Below, piece by piece: positions 35,222 to 45,034 of a stretch of DNA of 64,000 nucleotides. The first letter of the stretch is position 1, and each line of letters starts with the position of its first letter. Source of the stretch: CAVSJO01 sp963728445 (GTDB taxonomy: Bacteria > Gemmatimonadota > Gemmatimonadetes > Longimicrobiales > RSA9). A program made the translations under genes and the position numbers. The DNA is taken from positions 242,903-306,902 of the forward strand of contig CAVSJO010000005.1 of assembly GCA_963728445.1 (NCBI GenBank), in the 5' to 3' direction. The notes below the pieces were generated by a model. That model saw nothing but the letters and a program-made list of their open reading frames with translations. It had not been told where the DNA came from and made no database searches.

Positions 35222-37443
35222 GGCCACCTCACGTGCGGTGAGACCCACAGCCGCAGCGCCGCGGCGCGGTATCCCTCGACGAGGGCGCCGCTCCAGTCCA
35301 GCGACATGCCGACCTCCCAGGGTGAGGGCGCGTAGATGACGTCCAGGCCGGTGGACAGGAAGGGCAGCCGCTCCCGGTTGAAGCGCCGGTCGGCGCCCTG
35401 TTCGTGTACCCAGGCGTAGCCCGGGTAGAACCGCAGCGTCGTGCGCCAGCTCGGCGCCGGAGCGGCCTCCCAGCGCAGGCCGAGCTGCGGCGCGACGTAG
35501 TACTGCGGCGTCCAGTAGAGCGGCTCGCCCGCCGGCAGCAGCGGCGCCGCGCCGTCGGTCGAGACGACGCCCATCGTGCCCACGCCGTACAGCCCCGGCA
35601 GCAGCAGCCGCTGCACCGTCACGCTCCCGGCGAGCCGGTAGTTCAGGCCGTACGCGGACGAGAGCCGCTCCGCCTCCAGGCTGCCGGCGAAGCCCCACAG
35701 GGCGCCGTAGTGCTCGGCGACGCCGCTCACGACGCCCGAGCGCACGTCCGCCGCGAGCGCGGCCGCGCTCGCGGCCCGGCGCACCGCGGGTCCGTAGGAG
35801 AATTCCAGCGCGAGATGGTCCGGCCACGTGGAGGCCGTGGCGAGAGACGCCTCGAAGGACGGGACCGTCTGCATGCCGTCGAACGCCCGGAAGCCGGCCT
35901 CGGCGGAGAGCAGCACGTCCCCCGTCATCATCCAGCGGCCGAATGCCCCTGCGCCCCACGCCGTAATGCGCGGCGTCAGCCCCGCCGCGAGTGCGCCGCG
36001 GCTCTGACCCTGGTAAACGGACACGCCCAGCAGCCCACGCCCCGACGACCAGCCGGCCCGGCCCAGCGCCTCGTACCAGCGGAAGTCCTCGCTGTCCCCG
36101 AACGCCTCACCCCGGACGGACCAGACGGCGCCCAGCGGGTTCGTCACGCCGGGCACCCGCGCGGCCTCCCGGGCGCGTCGTGCCGAGTCGGCGGCCGCGG
36201 CGAGCTCCGCGAGCTTCGCCTCGGCCTCCGCGCGCCCCTCCGTCACGCCGGCCAGCTTCGGGTCGGCGGCCGCCGCCCGGCCGTACCAGTCCAGCGCCTC
36301 CTGCCACTTCCCGTCCCAGCGCGCCAGGTCGCCGAGCAGCTTCAGGCTCCGGGCGTCCTTCGGGTTCGCCGCCACCAGCGCGCGCAGCTCCGGCACGGCC
36401 CGCTCCCACCGGTCCGTCGACGCGTACAGCGCCGCCCGCTCGTAGCGCAGGTCCGGGTCCGGCGACGCGGCCAGCAGCGCGTCGTAGGCGCCGATCGCGC
36501 GCTCCGTCTCTCCCGCCCAGCCGTAGGCCCGGGCGAGGCGTACCCGGACCGGGCGTTCCGCAGGGTGGTCCGCCGCGTAGACCTCCAGCTCCGCCACGGC
36601 GACGGCCGGCGAATCGGCGTCCAGCGCCGTCGCAGCGATCTCCAGGTGCAGCGAGTCCGGCTCGGCGCCCGTCGCCTGCGCCAGCGCGTACTGCCGAAGC
36701 GCCGCGGCCGGCTTCCCTTCCCGGCCGAGCGCCCGCGCCAGCAGCAGGTGGAACGGTGCGCTCGAGTCGTCCTCGAGCCACGCCTGAGCCGTCGCGGACG
36801 ACGGCTGCAGCGACAGCCGCACCGTCCGGCGGAGCTGGCGGGCCTCGTCCAGCGACGGGTCCGCCGTCAGCGCCGCGCTCAGCGTGGAGTCCGCGGCCCA
36901 GCCCCGACCGGCCCACCACTGGTACGTAGCCTTTTCGAACAGCAGTGCGCCGTCGGACGGAGAGCGGTCGAGAAGCGGACCCATCGCTGCGGCCGCGTCC
37001 GCCGGCCGGCCGGCCCACGCCAGCACCTTCGCGCGCTCGTGCAGCACGGACGTGTCTGCCGGCGTCGACGCCCGCAGCCGGTCGTAGACGCGCAGCGCCG
37101 CCGCGTAGTCCTCGCGACCGGTGAGCGCCCGCGCCACCTCGCGCGGGGAGGGCGGCTCCGGCTTCGGCGCCTCCGGCTCTTCCGGCGGCGCCGGCGCCGC
37201 GATGTCCGCCGCCGGCGGCCGGACGCTGCCCTGCCGCACGGCTTCCACGGCGGGCTGGACGGGCGACGTCGCCCCGGACGTCCGTACCGGAGGTGCGCTA
37301 AGCGGCTCGCCGAAGACCTGTTGCAGCGAAACGACGTCGCCCCGACCCGTCAGGACGTAGACGGAGCCGGCGCTGATGGCCACGAGCAGCACCATGGTGC
37401 CGCCCAGCCACCAGCCGTAGCGCTTTCGACCGTCCTCGGACAT
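35218..37443 (-). CDS. TPR plus outer-membrane beta-barrel polysaccharide export protein (PgaA-like)
   Basis: A 741-residue protein with an N-terminal hydrophobic segment (about 10-32), a Pro-rich linker (85-100), some nine TPR-like helical repeats (about 105-425, for example AAALRVYDRLRASTPADTSV) and a C-terminal ~310-residue beta-rich part with strand endings such as LLGVSVYQGQ and LRLWVSPHVRWP. This is the PgaA architecture: periplasmic TPRs that bind and guide the deacetylated polymer to an outer-membrane pore. The hydrophobic segment lacks an obvious cleavage site. It starts one base after the KaiC-like gene's stop and is coupled to the synthase. Confidence 0.75.
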   Translation of the reverse strand: MSEDGRKRYGWWLGGTMVLLVAISAGSVYVLTGRGDVVSLQQVFGEPLSAPPVRTSGATSPVQPAVEAVRQGSVRPPAADIAAPAPPEEPEAPKPEPPSPREVARALTGREDYAAALRVYDRLRASTPADTSVLHERAKVLAWAGRPADAAAAMGPLLDRSPSDGALLFEKATYQWWAGRGWAADSTLSAALTADPSLDEARQLRRTVRLSLQPSSATAQAWLEDDSSAPFHLLLARALGREGKPAAALRQYALAQATGAEPDSLHLEIAATALDADSPAVAVAELEVYAADHPAERPVRVRLARAYGWAGETERAIGAYDALLAASPDPDLRYERAALYASTDRWERAVPELRALVAANPKDARSLKLLGDLARWDGKWQEALDWYGRAAAADPKLAGVTEGRAEAEAKLAELAAAADSARRAREAARVPGVTNPLGAVWSVRGEAFGDSEDFRWYEALGRAGWSSGRGLLGVSVYQGQSRGALAAGLTPRITAWGAGAFGRWMMTGDVLLSAEAGFRAFDGMQTVPSFEASLATASTWPDHLALEFSYGPAVRRAASAAALAADVRSGVVSGVAEHYGALWGFAGSLEAERLSSAYGLNYRLAGSVTVQRLLLPGLYGVGTMGVVSTDGAAPLLPAGEPLYWTPQYYVAPQLGLRWEAAPAPSWRTTLRFYPGYAWVHEQGADRRFNRERLPFLSTGLDVIYAPSPWEVGMSLDWSGALVEGYRAAALRLWVSPHVRWP

Positions 37444-37444
37444 G

Positions 37445-39007
37445 TCAGGCGCTCGCCTGACGCACCGGGCCCGCCATCGCCCTTTCCGGCGCCGACGTCA
37501 GCCACGCGACGATCGAGTCCCGGTCCGCCGGGAAGGACAGCACGACGGTGTTGTCCAGGTCCGCGAAGCCGGGGTTCTGCGCCGACAGCCGCTCCAGGAG
37601 GTCCTTCACGTGCTTCCGGTGGATGTCGTGCAGGTAGAGCGCGAGCTGCCCGTCCTCCATCTGCGCGACCATGTCCCCGTCCTTGATGCGCAGCTTCGAG
37701 CGCAGCACCTGCCAGGCCGCCTCGCTGCCTCCGTCCGGCGTCTGCAGCAGGACCAGGGCGAAGAACGCCTGGTGTTCACCGTCCGCCTGCTGCTGCACCA
37801 CCTCCCGGAACAGGTCCGCCGGCAGGAGCAGGTAGCGGCCGTCCGCGTCCGTGGGCTGCGCGTGCGGCGGCGCCGCGGCGATGGCGCCGGGCGCGAGCCG
37901 CCTGTGCCCGCGAATCCGCGCGCCGTCGATCCGGGCCACCAGCTCGCCCGGCGTCAGCTCGTCCGTGAGGAAGTCGTCGCCGCCGGCCCGAAGGCCCTGC
38001 GCCCGCGTGTTTCCACGCAGCCCCCGGGACGGCGAAACGTAGAGGATCGGCGCGCCGTTGCCGGCCCGCCGCAGCTCCTTCGTGAGCTCCATCGCGGCAT
38101 CCGCTGCCATCGGATCGATGGCGATCAGCAGCGCCCCGTACTGCGCGGACGCCAGGTCCCCGAACGCCCGCTCCGTGCTCTCGTACATCGTCAGGTCGTA
38201 CGTCTGCAGCGCGCCCAGCCACTCCGGCGGGAACTTGCCGCCCATCGTCAGGAGCACCACCCGGCGGCGCTTCTCCTCCGACACCTCGTCGTGGGAGCGG
38301 AGCGCCAGGTCCTCGACGATGCCCGCTCCGGGCCGGATCGTGAAGCGCACCGGATCCATCGACGACGGCCGGCGGCGCAGCTTCCGGATCGTCATCTGCC
38401 GCGCGCCGCCGCTCAGCACCTCGAAGTGGAAGATCCCCGCCGCCCCCGCCGTGATCTGCGTGTACATCCGGCGGTAGTACGCCTCCGACAGGTCCCCGGG
38501 CACCGTCAGGTACGTCGTGCACGGGATCTCCTCCAGGAACGCCGCGAACGCGTCCACCGACTCCTCCGCGGCGAACCCGCCCTCCAGCAGCGGCAGCACC
38601 GAGTCCACGACGAACCGCTGCGGGATCTTGTCCCACAGCAGCGCCTTCAACTCCTCGAACACGGCCGCGGCGTCCACCACCCGCGAGTAGTGCCGCTGGA
38701 AGTCCAGCCGGTAGCGGAAGAGGAGGAGTCGGTCCTGCTCCTCCGCCGCCCGGAAGTCGTAGCCCAGGAACTCCGCCTGCGCCACCAGGTCCGCGGGGTC
38801 CTCCTGCGTCAGCACGGCCACCGTCTCCCCGGCCTCGATCCCCGCACCGAGCATGTGCAGCGCCGCCGACGTCTTCCCCGATCCGGGCGCCCCGCTCAGC
38901 ACGTAGTACCGCCCGCCGCTCAGCCCCCCGGTCCGGGCGTCGAACGCCTCCACGCCCGTGGACACGGAGATCCCCTGCCCGTTGCCGTTCTCGGTGTGGC
39001 CTTCCAT
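37445..39007 (-). CDS. KaiC-like ATPase with receiver-like and degenerate GGDEF-like domains
   Basis: A 520-residue protein, first gene of the exopolysaccharide operon. Residues ~12-245 are a RecA/KaiC-type ATPase with Walker A GAPGSGKT (39-46) and a Walker B-like FVVDS (D135). Residues ~248-365 have receiver-domain topology, with D298 in LLIAIDP at the phosphosite position and GGDDFLTDELTPGELVARI at its end. Residues ~390-505 resemble GGDEF, but the signature is EDGQL (451-455) and the I-site position reads KDGD, so it should not make c-di-GMP. A GTG at 39043 would add 12 residues; ATG 39007 fits better with the promoter candidate at 39060-39074. Likely a regulator of the operon or the synthase; the mechanism is unknown. 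Confidence 0.7.
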   Translation of the reverse strand: MEGHTENGNGQGISVSTGVEAFDARTGGLSGGRYYVLSGAPGSGKTSAALHMLGAGIEAGETVAVLTQEDPADLVAQAEFLGYDFRAAEEQDRLLLFRYRLDFQRHYSRVVDAAAVFEELKALLWDKIPQRFVVDSVLPLLEGGFAAEESVDAFAAFLEEIPCTTYLTVPGDLSEAYYRRMYTQITAGAAGIFHFEVLSGGARQMTIRKLRRRPSSMDPVRFTIRPGAGIVEDLALRSHDEVSEEKRRRVVLLTMGGKFPPEWLGALQTYDLTMYESTERAFGDLASAQYGALLIAIDPMAADAAMELTKELRRAGNGAPILYVSPSRGLRGNTRAQGLRAGGDDFLTDELTPGELVARIDGARIRGHRRLAPGAIAAAPPHAQPTDADGRYLLLPADLFREVVQQQADGEHQAFFALVLLQTPDGGSEAAWQVLRSKLRIKDGDMVAQMEDGQLALYLHDIHRKHVKDLLERLSAQNPGFADLDNTVVLSFPADRDSIVAWLTSAPERAMAGPVRQASA

Positions 39008-39059
39008 CGCCGCCGTCCGTGCACTGTGGATTGGATTCAGCACCCCACCCCCGGCAGGG

Positions 39060-39074
39060 ACAAGTCCCGTGCCA
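39060..39074 (-). promoter_or_regulatory. Sigma-54-like promoter of the exopolysaccharide operon
   Basis: On the minus strand the sequence reads TGGCACG-GGAC-TTGT: a perfect -24 element and a -12 element with T for C in the final TTGC, at the exact sigma-54 spacing (10 bases between GG and the position of GC). Transcription would begin near 39049, giving about 42 nt of leader to ATG 39007. Confidence 0.45.
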
Positions 39075-39159
39075 CTATGCGGTCACACTGCAACCGTTTG
39101 TCCCCGTTGCACTTATGCCGATATTCCTCGCCCCGTGCGACGCTCCGCCCGCAACGTTT

Positions 39160-39179
39160 CGTTACGAGCGGCCGTAACG
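39160..39179. promoter_or_regulatory. Dyad upstream of the sigma-54-like site
   Basis: CGTTACG (39160-39166) and CGTAACG (39173-39179) form a perfect 7-bp inverted repeat with a 6-bp spacer, about 90-110 bp upstream of the -24 element, where enhancer-binding proteins usually bind. Confidence 0.4.
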
Positions 39180-39304
39180 CGACCGTCGCAGCGATACAAC
39201 ACCCCGGCGCGTGAACGAGCGACGGAGCGGGCGAGCCGGCGGCGCCGACTGTGTCCGGTGGCGCCGAAAGTGACCGGCGAATTCCGGCGATTCCGGGTTC
39301 AACA

Positions 39305-39350
39305 CGGAGGAACGGAGGAACGGAGGAACGGAGGAACGGAGGAACGGAGG
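39305..39350. repeat. 8-bp tandem repeat (cggaggaa), left of the AbiEii-like cassette
   Basis: Five full units of cggaggaa plus a partial unit run from 39305 to 39350. The same unit occurs in the opposite orientation at 40395-40417, on the other side of the cassette. Confidence 0.85.
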
Positions 39351-39409
39351 CCTTCGCGGCGGAGCCTTTGGACGTTGCGAATGCAGCTGTGAATATAGAA
39401 AACGGGGGT

Positions 39410-40165
39410 CTAACGCGACCGGCCCCGTCCATGCCGTAGCGCCTCCAGCTCTGCCTTGAGCGGGTCCCAGTAGGCACGATCCAGGGCGCGCTCCTGGGCT
39501 TCCTCAAGCGCAAGGCTCTCCTGGATCGCCTCGATGTTGCGCGACAGTGCCGCTTCGACGGCCCGCCTCTCCTCCGCGAGCCGCTGGGCGTCATCGGGGA
39601 ACCAGCGGGTGCAGTCAACGAGGAGTTCCGGAGTGCGGAGTTCCCGGAGCCAGAACTCGATTCGTTCGGGTGTGGCGTCGGAGAAGTCCTTATCGTAGCT
39701 GGTCTCGACCAGGCGCCGGACCATCGGCCAGTCCTTATCGCGTTGGGTCTTCTTCGATGCCACCAGATCGGGAAGCGACAGGGAGTCCATCTGGAAGCCT
39801 TCCGGGAAATCCCACGTCGTGCGCCGCGACCAAAGGGTATCGAAAGGATCGACGCCGCGGAGATGCGCCATCACGTCGATCCGCATGCCGAGCGCATCCG
39901 GGTGCCTGCACCGGAAGTGTACGGCGTGCCCCCGCTCCAGGTATCCCGTCTCGAACGGGGGCACCGCGATGACTTCCGCTTGGAGGTCATCCAATGCGGC
40001 GCGCAGGCGCCCGAGGTTCGACGGCGAGGCCACAACCGTGAAGTCCGCGTCCCGACTAAACTCCGCTGCGCCGTAGAGCACGCACGCCTGCCCTCCCATC
40101 AGCAGGGCCTCCACGCCGTGCTCCCGCATCGTAGAAAGGACTTTGGGTATCGGACTCAGGTTCAA
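39410..40165 (-). CDS. AbiEii-type nucleotidyltransferase, possible toxin
   Basis: Up to 251 residues. The nucleotidyltransferase core reads LLMGGQACVLYGAAEFSRDADF, with the GG(Q) helix and D-x-D metal site, and MRIDVMAHLRG supplies a further acidic residue. The C-terminus is helical and charged. The family includes AbiEii/MenT-like toxins and related nucleotidyltransferases. The first start is TTG 40165; ATG 40129 is an alternative. It overlaps the upstream small gene, forming a two-gene module between the exopolysaccharide and tad operons. Codon bias is less extreme than in neighbours, consistent with acquisition. Confidence 0.75.
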   Translation of the reverse strand: MNLSPIPKVLSTMREHGVEALLMGGQACVLYGAAEFSRDADFTVVASPSNLGRLRAALDDLQAEVIAVPPFETGYLERGHAVHFRCRHPDALGMRIDVMAHLRGVDPFDTLWSRRTTWDFPEGFQMDSLSLPDLVASKKTQRDKDWPMVRRLVETSYDKDFSDATPERIEFWLRELRTPELLVDCTRWFPDDAQRLAEERRAVEAALSRNIEAIQESLALEEAQERALDRAYWDPLKAELEALRHGRGRSR

Positions 40166-40322
40166 GCTCGCCTCCCAGTAGGTAAAAGGTGTGCCAGAGT
40201 CGCATACTCTCGGCCCAGCGTTCCTGCGGAGTCATCCGGTACCACTCAAGGACCTCATCTTCAACGCAGTCTTCCATAGCGGGAGAATGTTCTGGCCGCG
40301 GCCCGGGAGGTGTTGTAGCCAT
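40056..40322 (-). CDS. Small partner of the nucleotidyltransferase (88 residues)
   Basis: An 88-residue acidic then basic protein. MEDCVEDEVLEWYRMTPQERW (from ATG 40277 if the internal Met is used) is a helical motif seen in small proteins preceding such nucleotidyltransferases. The C-terminus overlaps the nucleotidyltransferase start by about 75-110 bp in a different frame. By position it could be the antitoxin or cognate regulator; this is inference. Confidence 0.55.
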   Translation of the reverse strand: MATTPPGPRPEHSPAMEDCVEDEVLEWYRMTPQERWAESMRLWHTFYLLGGELEPESDTQSPFYDAGARRGGPADGRAGVRALRRSGV

Positions 40323-40394
40323 GTGTCTCCTCGTGAAGTGAGGTTGAGAAAAATGGATACCCCGTTATGGAAATCGGAGTGGCGGTGGTGGGTG

Positions 40395-40417
40395 GCTCCG
40401 TTCCTCCGTTCCTCCGT
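40395..40417. repeat. 8-bp repeat (ttcctccg), inverted relative to 39305-39350
   Basis: Two full units of ttcctccg plus partial units at both ends, the reverse complement of the array on the left side of the cassette. The rest of the gap 40323-40500 shows nothing I can name. Confidence 0.8.
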
Positions 40418-40500
40418 GTCGACGCCGCGAAGGTGCGGCGCCGGCCACGTGAACGACAGGCGCCGGCGTCGGAATGCGCCGGCGTCAGGACCTCGCCTGC

Positions 40501-41189
40501 CTAGTTGCCCGTGCTGTCCGCCACGACGCTGTCGGCGACGGTCTCGCCGGGCTGGCTGTCGTCCATGAGCAGGTCGGGTCGGCCGGTGGCGTCGATGCCG
40601 ATGCCGGCCTTGGTGTTGCCCTGGCGGTCGGCGAAGGCGAGGGTGGTGGCCTCGTTGGAGATGCCGAGGACGGCCCGGGCGTAGCCGGCGCGGTCGGCGA
40701 AAACGAGAGTGCTCGTCTCGTCGGGCAGCAGGGCGAGGGCGACGCGGGAGTTGCCGGCGTCGTCGGTCATGACCATGCCGGGCGAGCCGCCCTCCGGCAG
40801 CACGGACATGCGCAGCCGCTCGGTGCCCGCGGAGTCGCTGAGGGCCCAGCGGACGGCACCGTCGTCATCGGCGCTCCAGGTCCCGCGCACGCGGCCGCGC
40901 GCGTCGGAGAGGACGAACCTGCGGGCGGAGACGGTCTGGGCGGCCCAGGCGGGGCGGCCGCCCTTCGCCATGGTGGCGAGGAGGGCGGCGGCGCCGAGCC
41001 CGATGACGACGTTCAGCCCGATGAGGCCCATGATCCAGGTCCGCATGCGCCGGTTCGACCGCTCGACCTTGCGCAGCCGGCTCAGGACGACGTCCTCGAA
41101 CTCCTTGGCCAGCTCCTCGACGTTCTTCCGGCCCGGCGCGGCGCCGGACATGGACGGGGTGCGGAAGTCGTCCGGATTCCAGTTGTCGC

Positions 41190-41193
<4 letters not shown>
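40501..41193 (-). CDS. Membrane-anchored protein of unknown function, last gene of the tad operon
   Basis: A 230-residue protein with a charged N-terminus predicted to form a helix (KNVEELAKEFEDVVLSRLRKV), one membrane span (about 53-71, WIMGLIGLNVVIGLGAAALL) and an extracytoplasmic domain of repeating short beta units with the pattern F-x-L/A-D-x-x-G (RFVLSDARGRVRG, TLVFADRAGYARA, TLAFADRQGNTKA). Such repeats suggest a small beta-solenoid or propeller-like fold. GTG 41193 overlaps the AAA ATPase stop (GTGA), so the two are coupled. Confidence 0.6.
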
Positions 41194-42623
<1,430 letters not shown>

Positions 42624-43097
42624 CCCATCACCTCGCGGTTCGTCGGATCGGCGTCGGTGCCCCCGGTCGGGACATTGCGCCATTCTGTTATCGTGTCGGG
42701 CGCGGGCTCCGGCCGGTGCCTGCGGTCCGTCGACGCCGCCGTCCGCCGGCGTCCACAGGACGACGTCGCCGCGGCGCGTGCCGGACGCCCGCAGCGTTCC
42801 CGGCGGCAGCTCGAGCGTCGACGCGGCGTGCCGGCTCCAGCGGAAGCGCGGACCGGGCGGGAGAGCGTGGTGCGCCGACAGGACCTCGCCCCTTTCATCC
42901 AGGAACAGCACGTCCAGCGGGAAGCGCATGCCGAGCATGTGGATCGCCCGGCACGGGATCAGCAGCAGGCCCTCACCCGGCTCCGGCGGCTTCGCGCCCA
43001 GCAGGCCGAAGGTCCGGGACCGGAAATCGTCCGCGATGCGGATGCGCCCGCCGAGGACCGTGCCCCGGCTGGTGTTCTCGACCCGGATGTAGCGCAT
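42624..43097 (-). CDS. DUF192 domain protein, in frame with the AAA ATPase
   Basis: From ATG 43097, the first ~115 residues form a DUF192 domain: GRIRIADDFRSRTFGLLG, then GLLLIPCRAIHMLGMRFPLDVLFLD and TLRASGTRRGDVVLW. No stop codon follows; the frame continues for some 43 residues of Arg/Pro-rich sequence and enters the AAA ATPase, so the product is either a 635-residue fusion or a protein whose stop has been lost. DUF192 is a small beta domain often found in secreted or membrane proteins. It starts three bases after tadC. Confidence 0.65.
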
Positions 43098-43100
43098 GCC

Positions 43101-44042
43101 TCAGATGGCTCCGCTCGTGAACGTCTTGTAGATCTGGATCGCGCCCGGTCCGAGGATCACGACGAAGAGCGCCGGGAAGATGCAGAACACCAGCGGCAGC
43201 ACCATCTTGATGGTGGTCTTCGCCGCGGCCTCCTCCGCGCGCTGCTTGCGCTTCTCCCGCAGCGTGTCGGACTGCACGCGGAGCGCGAGGGCCACGGACG
43301 TGCCGAAGCGGTCCGTCTGGATCAGAATCGTCGTGAGGGAACGGATGTCCTCGACGCCCGTCCGCTCCGCCAGGTTGCGGAGCGCCTCCTCCCGGGGCGA
43401 GCCGGCGCGGATCTCGTAGTTCACCAGCGCGAGCTCGTCGCTCATGAGCGCGCTCACGTGGCGGATCTCCTCCGAGACGCGCAGCAGCGCCTGGTTCAGA
43501 CCGAGGCCTGCCTCCACGCACACGACCATGAGGTCGAGGGCGTCAGGCAGCGCGAGCTGCAGCTCGTGCTGGCGCTTCTTCTTCTTGCTGCCCACGTAGA
43601 AGACGGGCAGGATCCAGCCGAAGATGGCGCCGATCATGGCGCCGAGCATGGCCACCTTCGGCTCGCGCGTGAGGATCAGGGTGAGGGCGAAGAAGAGCGC
43701 GCCCAGGAACGCGGGCAGCAGGGCGCGGGCGCCGAGATAGATGCCGACGGCGCCGGGCTGCCGGAAGCCCGCGTGCGTGAGCAGCTCCCGCGTGGCCACC
43801 GAGCCCGCACGCTGACGGCCCTCGATGGCGGAGCCGACCACGAGCAGGATGGAGCGCACGCGCCTCCCCTGCTCCCTGCGGCGCTCCTTGCGGGCGGCCT
43901 CGACAGCGGGATTGACCCCGAGCTCGCGCACCTCCTTGAGGCGGCGGGTGACCGCGCCGGGCCGGGCGGGCAGGGCCTGAAGGCCCAGACCGACGAGGAG
44001 GGCGGCGGAAGTCGCGGCGAGGATGACGATGAAATAGATCAC
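43101..44042 (-). CDS. tadC: Type II secretion F family pilus protein TadC
   Basis: A 313-residue inner-membrane platform protein with the T2SSF fold: first helix (3-22), then GARALLPAFLGALFFALTLI, cytoplasmic bundle LALPDALDLMVVCVEAGLGLNQAL, and last helix VLPLVFCIFPALFVVILGP. With TadB it forms the membrane platform onto which the CpaF motor acts. It follows tadB with a 10-bp gap. Confidence 0.92.
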   Translation of the reverse strand: MIYFIVILAATSAALLVGLGLQALPARPGAVTRRLKEVRELGVNPAVEAARKERRREQGRRVRSILLVVGSAIEGRQRAGSVATRELLTHAGFRQPGAVGIYLGARALLPAFLGALFFALTLILTREPKVAMLGAMIGAIFGWILPVFYVGSKKKKRQHELQLALPDALDLMVVCVEAGLGLNQALLRVSEEIRHVSALMSDELALVNYEIRAGSPREEALRNLAERTGVEDIRSLTTILIQTDRFGTSVALALRVQSDTLREKRKQRAEEAAAKTTIKMVLPLVFCIFPALFVVILGPGAIQIYKTFTSGAI

Positions 44043-44052
44043 GGCGCGCCTG

Positions 44053-45030
44053 CTAGATCTCGATGTTTACGATCTTGCGAATCCAGAGGAACCCCATGAG
44101 CTGCAGGATCACCGCGCCGAGGATCATGTAGCGGCCGATCGGCTCGGTGAAGAGGGTGGTCATGTAGCTCGGGTTCAGGACGTAGATGATGAAGCCGACG
44201 AAGAACGGGACACAGGCCAGCACGTAGCCGCTCATGCGCCCCTGCGCCGTGTAGGTACGGAGCTGGCGGCGGATGGCGAAGCGCATGCGGATCATGGTGG
44301 AGAGCTTGTCCAGGATCTCGGCCAGGTTGCCGCCGACCTCCCGCTGGATCAGCACCGCCGTCACGAAGATGCGCACGTCCACCAGGTCGTTGCGGTCCGC
44401 CAGGGACAGCAGCGCGTCGTTGAACGGAAGGCCGAAACGCTGCTCCTCGAAGACCGTGCGGAACTCGCTGCCCACGGGGTCCGGCATCTCCTCCGCGACC
44501 ATGCGCACGCCCGCGGAGAGGGGGTGCCCCGCCCGGATCGCCCGCCCCATCAGGTCGATAGCCTCGGGGAACTGGGACTCGAAACGGTTCGTCCGCCGCC
44601 ACTTCCGGAAGCGCACGAACAGGTAGGGGCCCGGCGCCACGAGCGCGGCGACCACGGCGGCGATGAGGACGCTGTTGGACGCGATCAGCGCCGTCAGCCC
44701 CCCGCCAACGGCCAGCCCGACCGTCAGGAACACGAACGTCTGGAGGCTCATGGTCACGTCGCCGCGCTCCATGAGCATCTGGAGCTGCCCGAGCTGCGGG
44801 ACGCGACGGGCCACGCCGCCGAGCCACCCCAGGTTGCCCCGGGTTCGGCGGATCAGGTCCTCCTGCGTCTGCGCCTCGACACCGAAGAGGTCCGAGTCCA
44901 GGGACTCGAGCTCCTTCACTGCCCGCCGCCGCTGACGCGCCTCGCGGATCATCTCCCAGGCGACGGCGGCGGCGATCGTGACCAGCGCGATGGCCGCGAA
45001 GACGAGGATCGCGGGAATCACCGTGTTCAT
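44053..45030 (-). CDS. tadB: Type II secretion F family pilus protein TadB
   Basis: A 325-residue partner of TadC with the same fold: helix 1 (IPAILVFAAIALVTIAAAVAW), a pair of helices around LIASNSVLIAAVVAALVAPG, the T2SSF domain FPEAIDLMGRAIRAGHPLSAGV, and a C-terminal helix ending RKIVNIEI. Four bases separate it from the cpaF stop. Confidence 0.92.
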   Translation of the reverse strand: MNTVIPAILVFAAIALVTIAAAVAWEMIREARQRRRAVKELESLDSDLFGVEAQTQEDLIRRTRGNLGWLGGVARRVPQLGQLQMLMERGDVTMSLQTFVFLTVGLAVGGGLTALIASNSVLIAAVVAALVAPGPYLFVRFRKWRRTNRFESQFPEAIDLMGRAIRAGHPLSAGVRMVAEEMPDPVGSEFRTVFEEQRFGLPFNDALLSLADRNDLVDVRIFVTAVLIQREVGGNLAEILDKLSTMIRMRFAIRRQLRTYTAQGRMSGYVLACVPFFVGFIIYVLNPSYMTTLFTEPIGRYMILGAVILQLMGFLWIRKIVNIEI

Positions 45031-45034
45031 CGGC

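Larger units (their letters stand above)
39044..39409. other. Upstream region of the exopolysaccharide operon
   Basis: No gene is seen. The region holds a sigma-54-like element (39060-39074), a palindrome GGGAC-AA-GTCCC overlapping it (39057-39068), a dyad about 90-120 bp upstream (39160-39179), and an 8-bp tandem repeat (39305-39350). Confidence 0.6.

Noticed and set aside
39305..39350. CRISPR-like repeat
   Set aside because: Units of 8 bp are directly contiguous without spacers.
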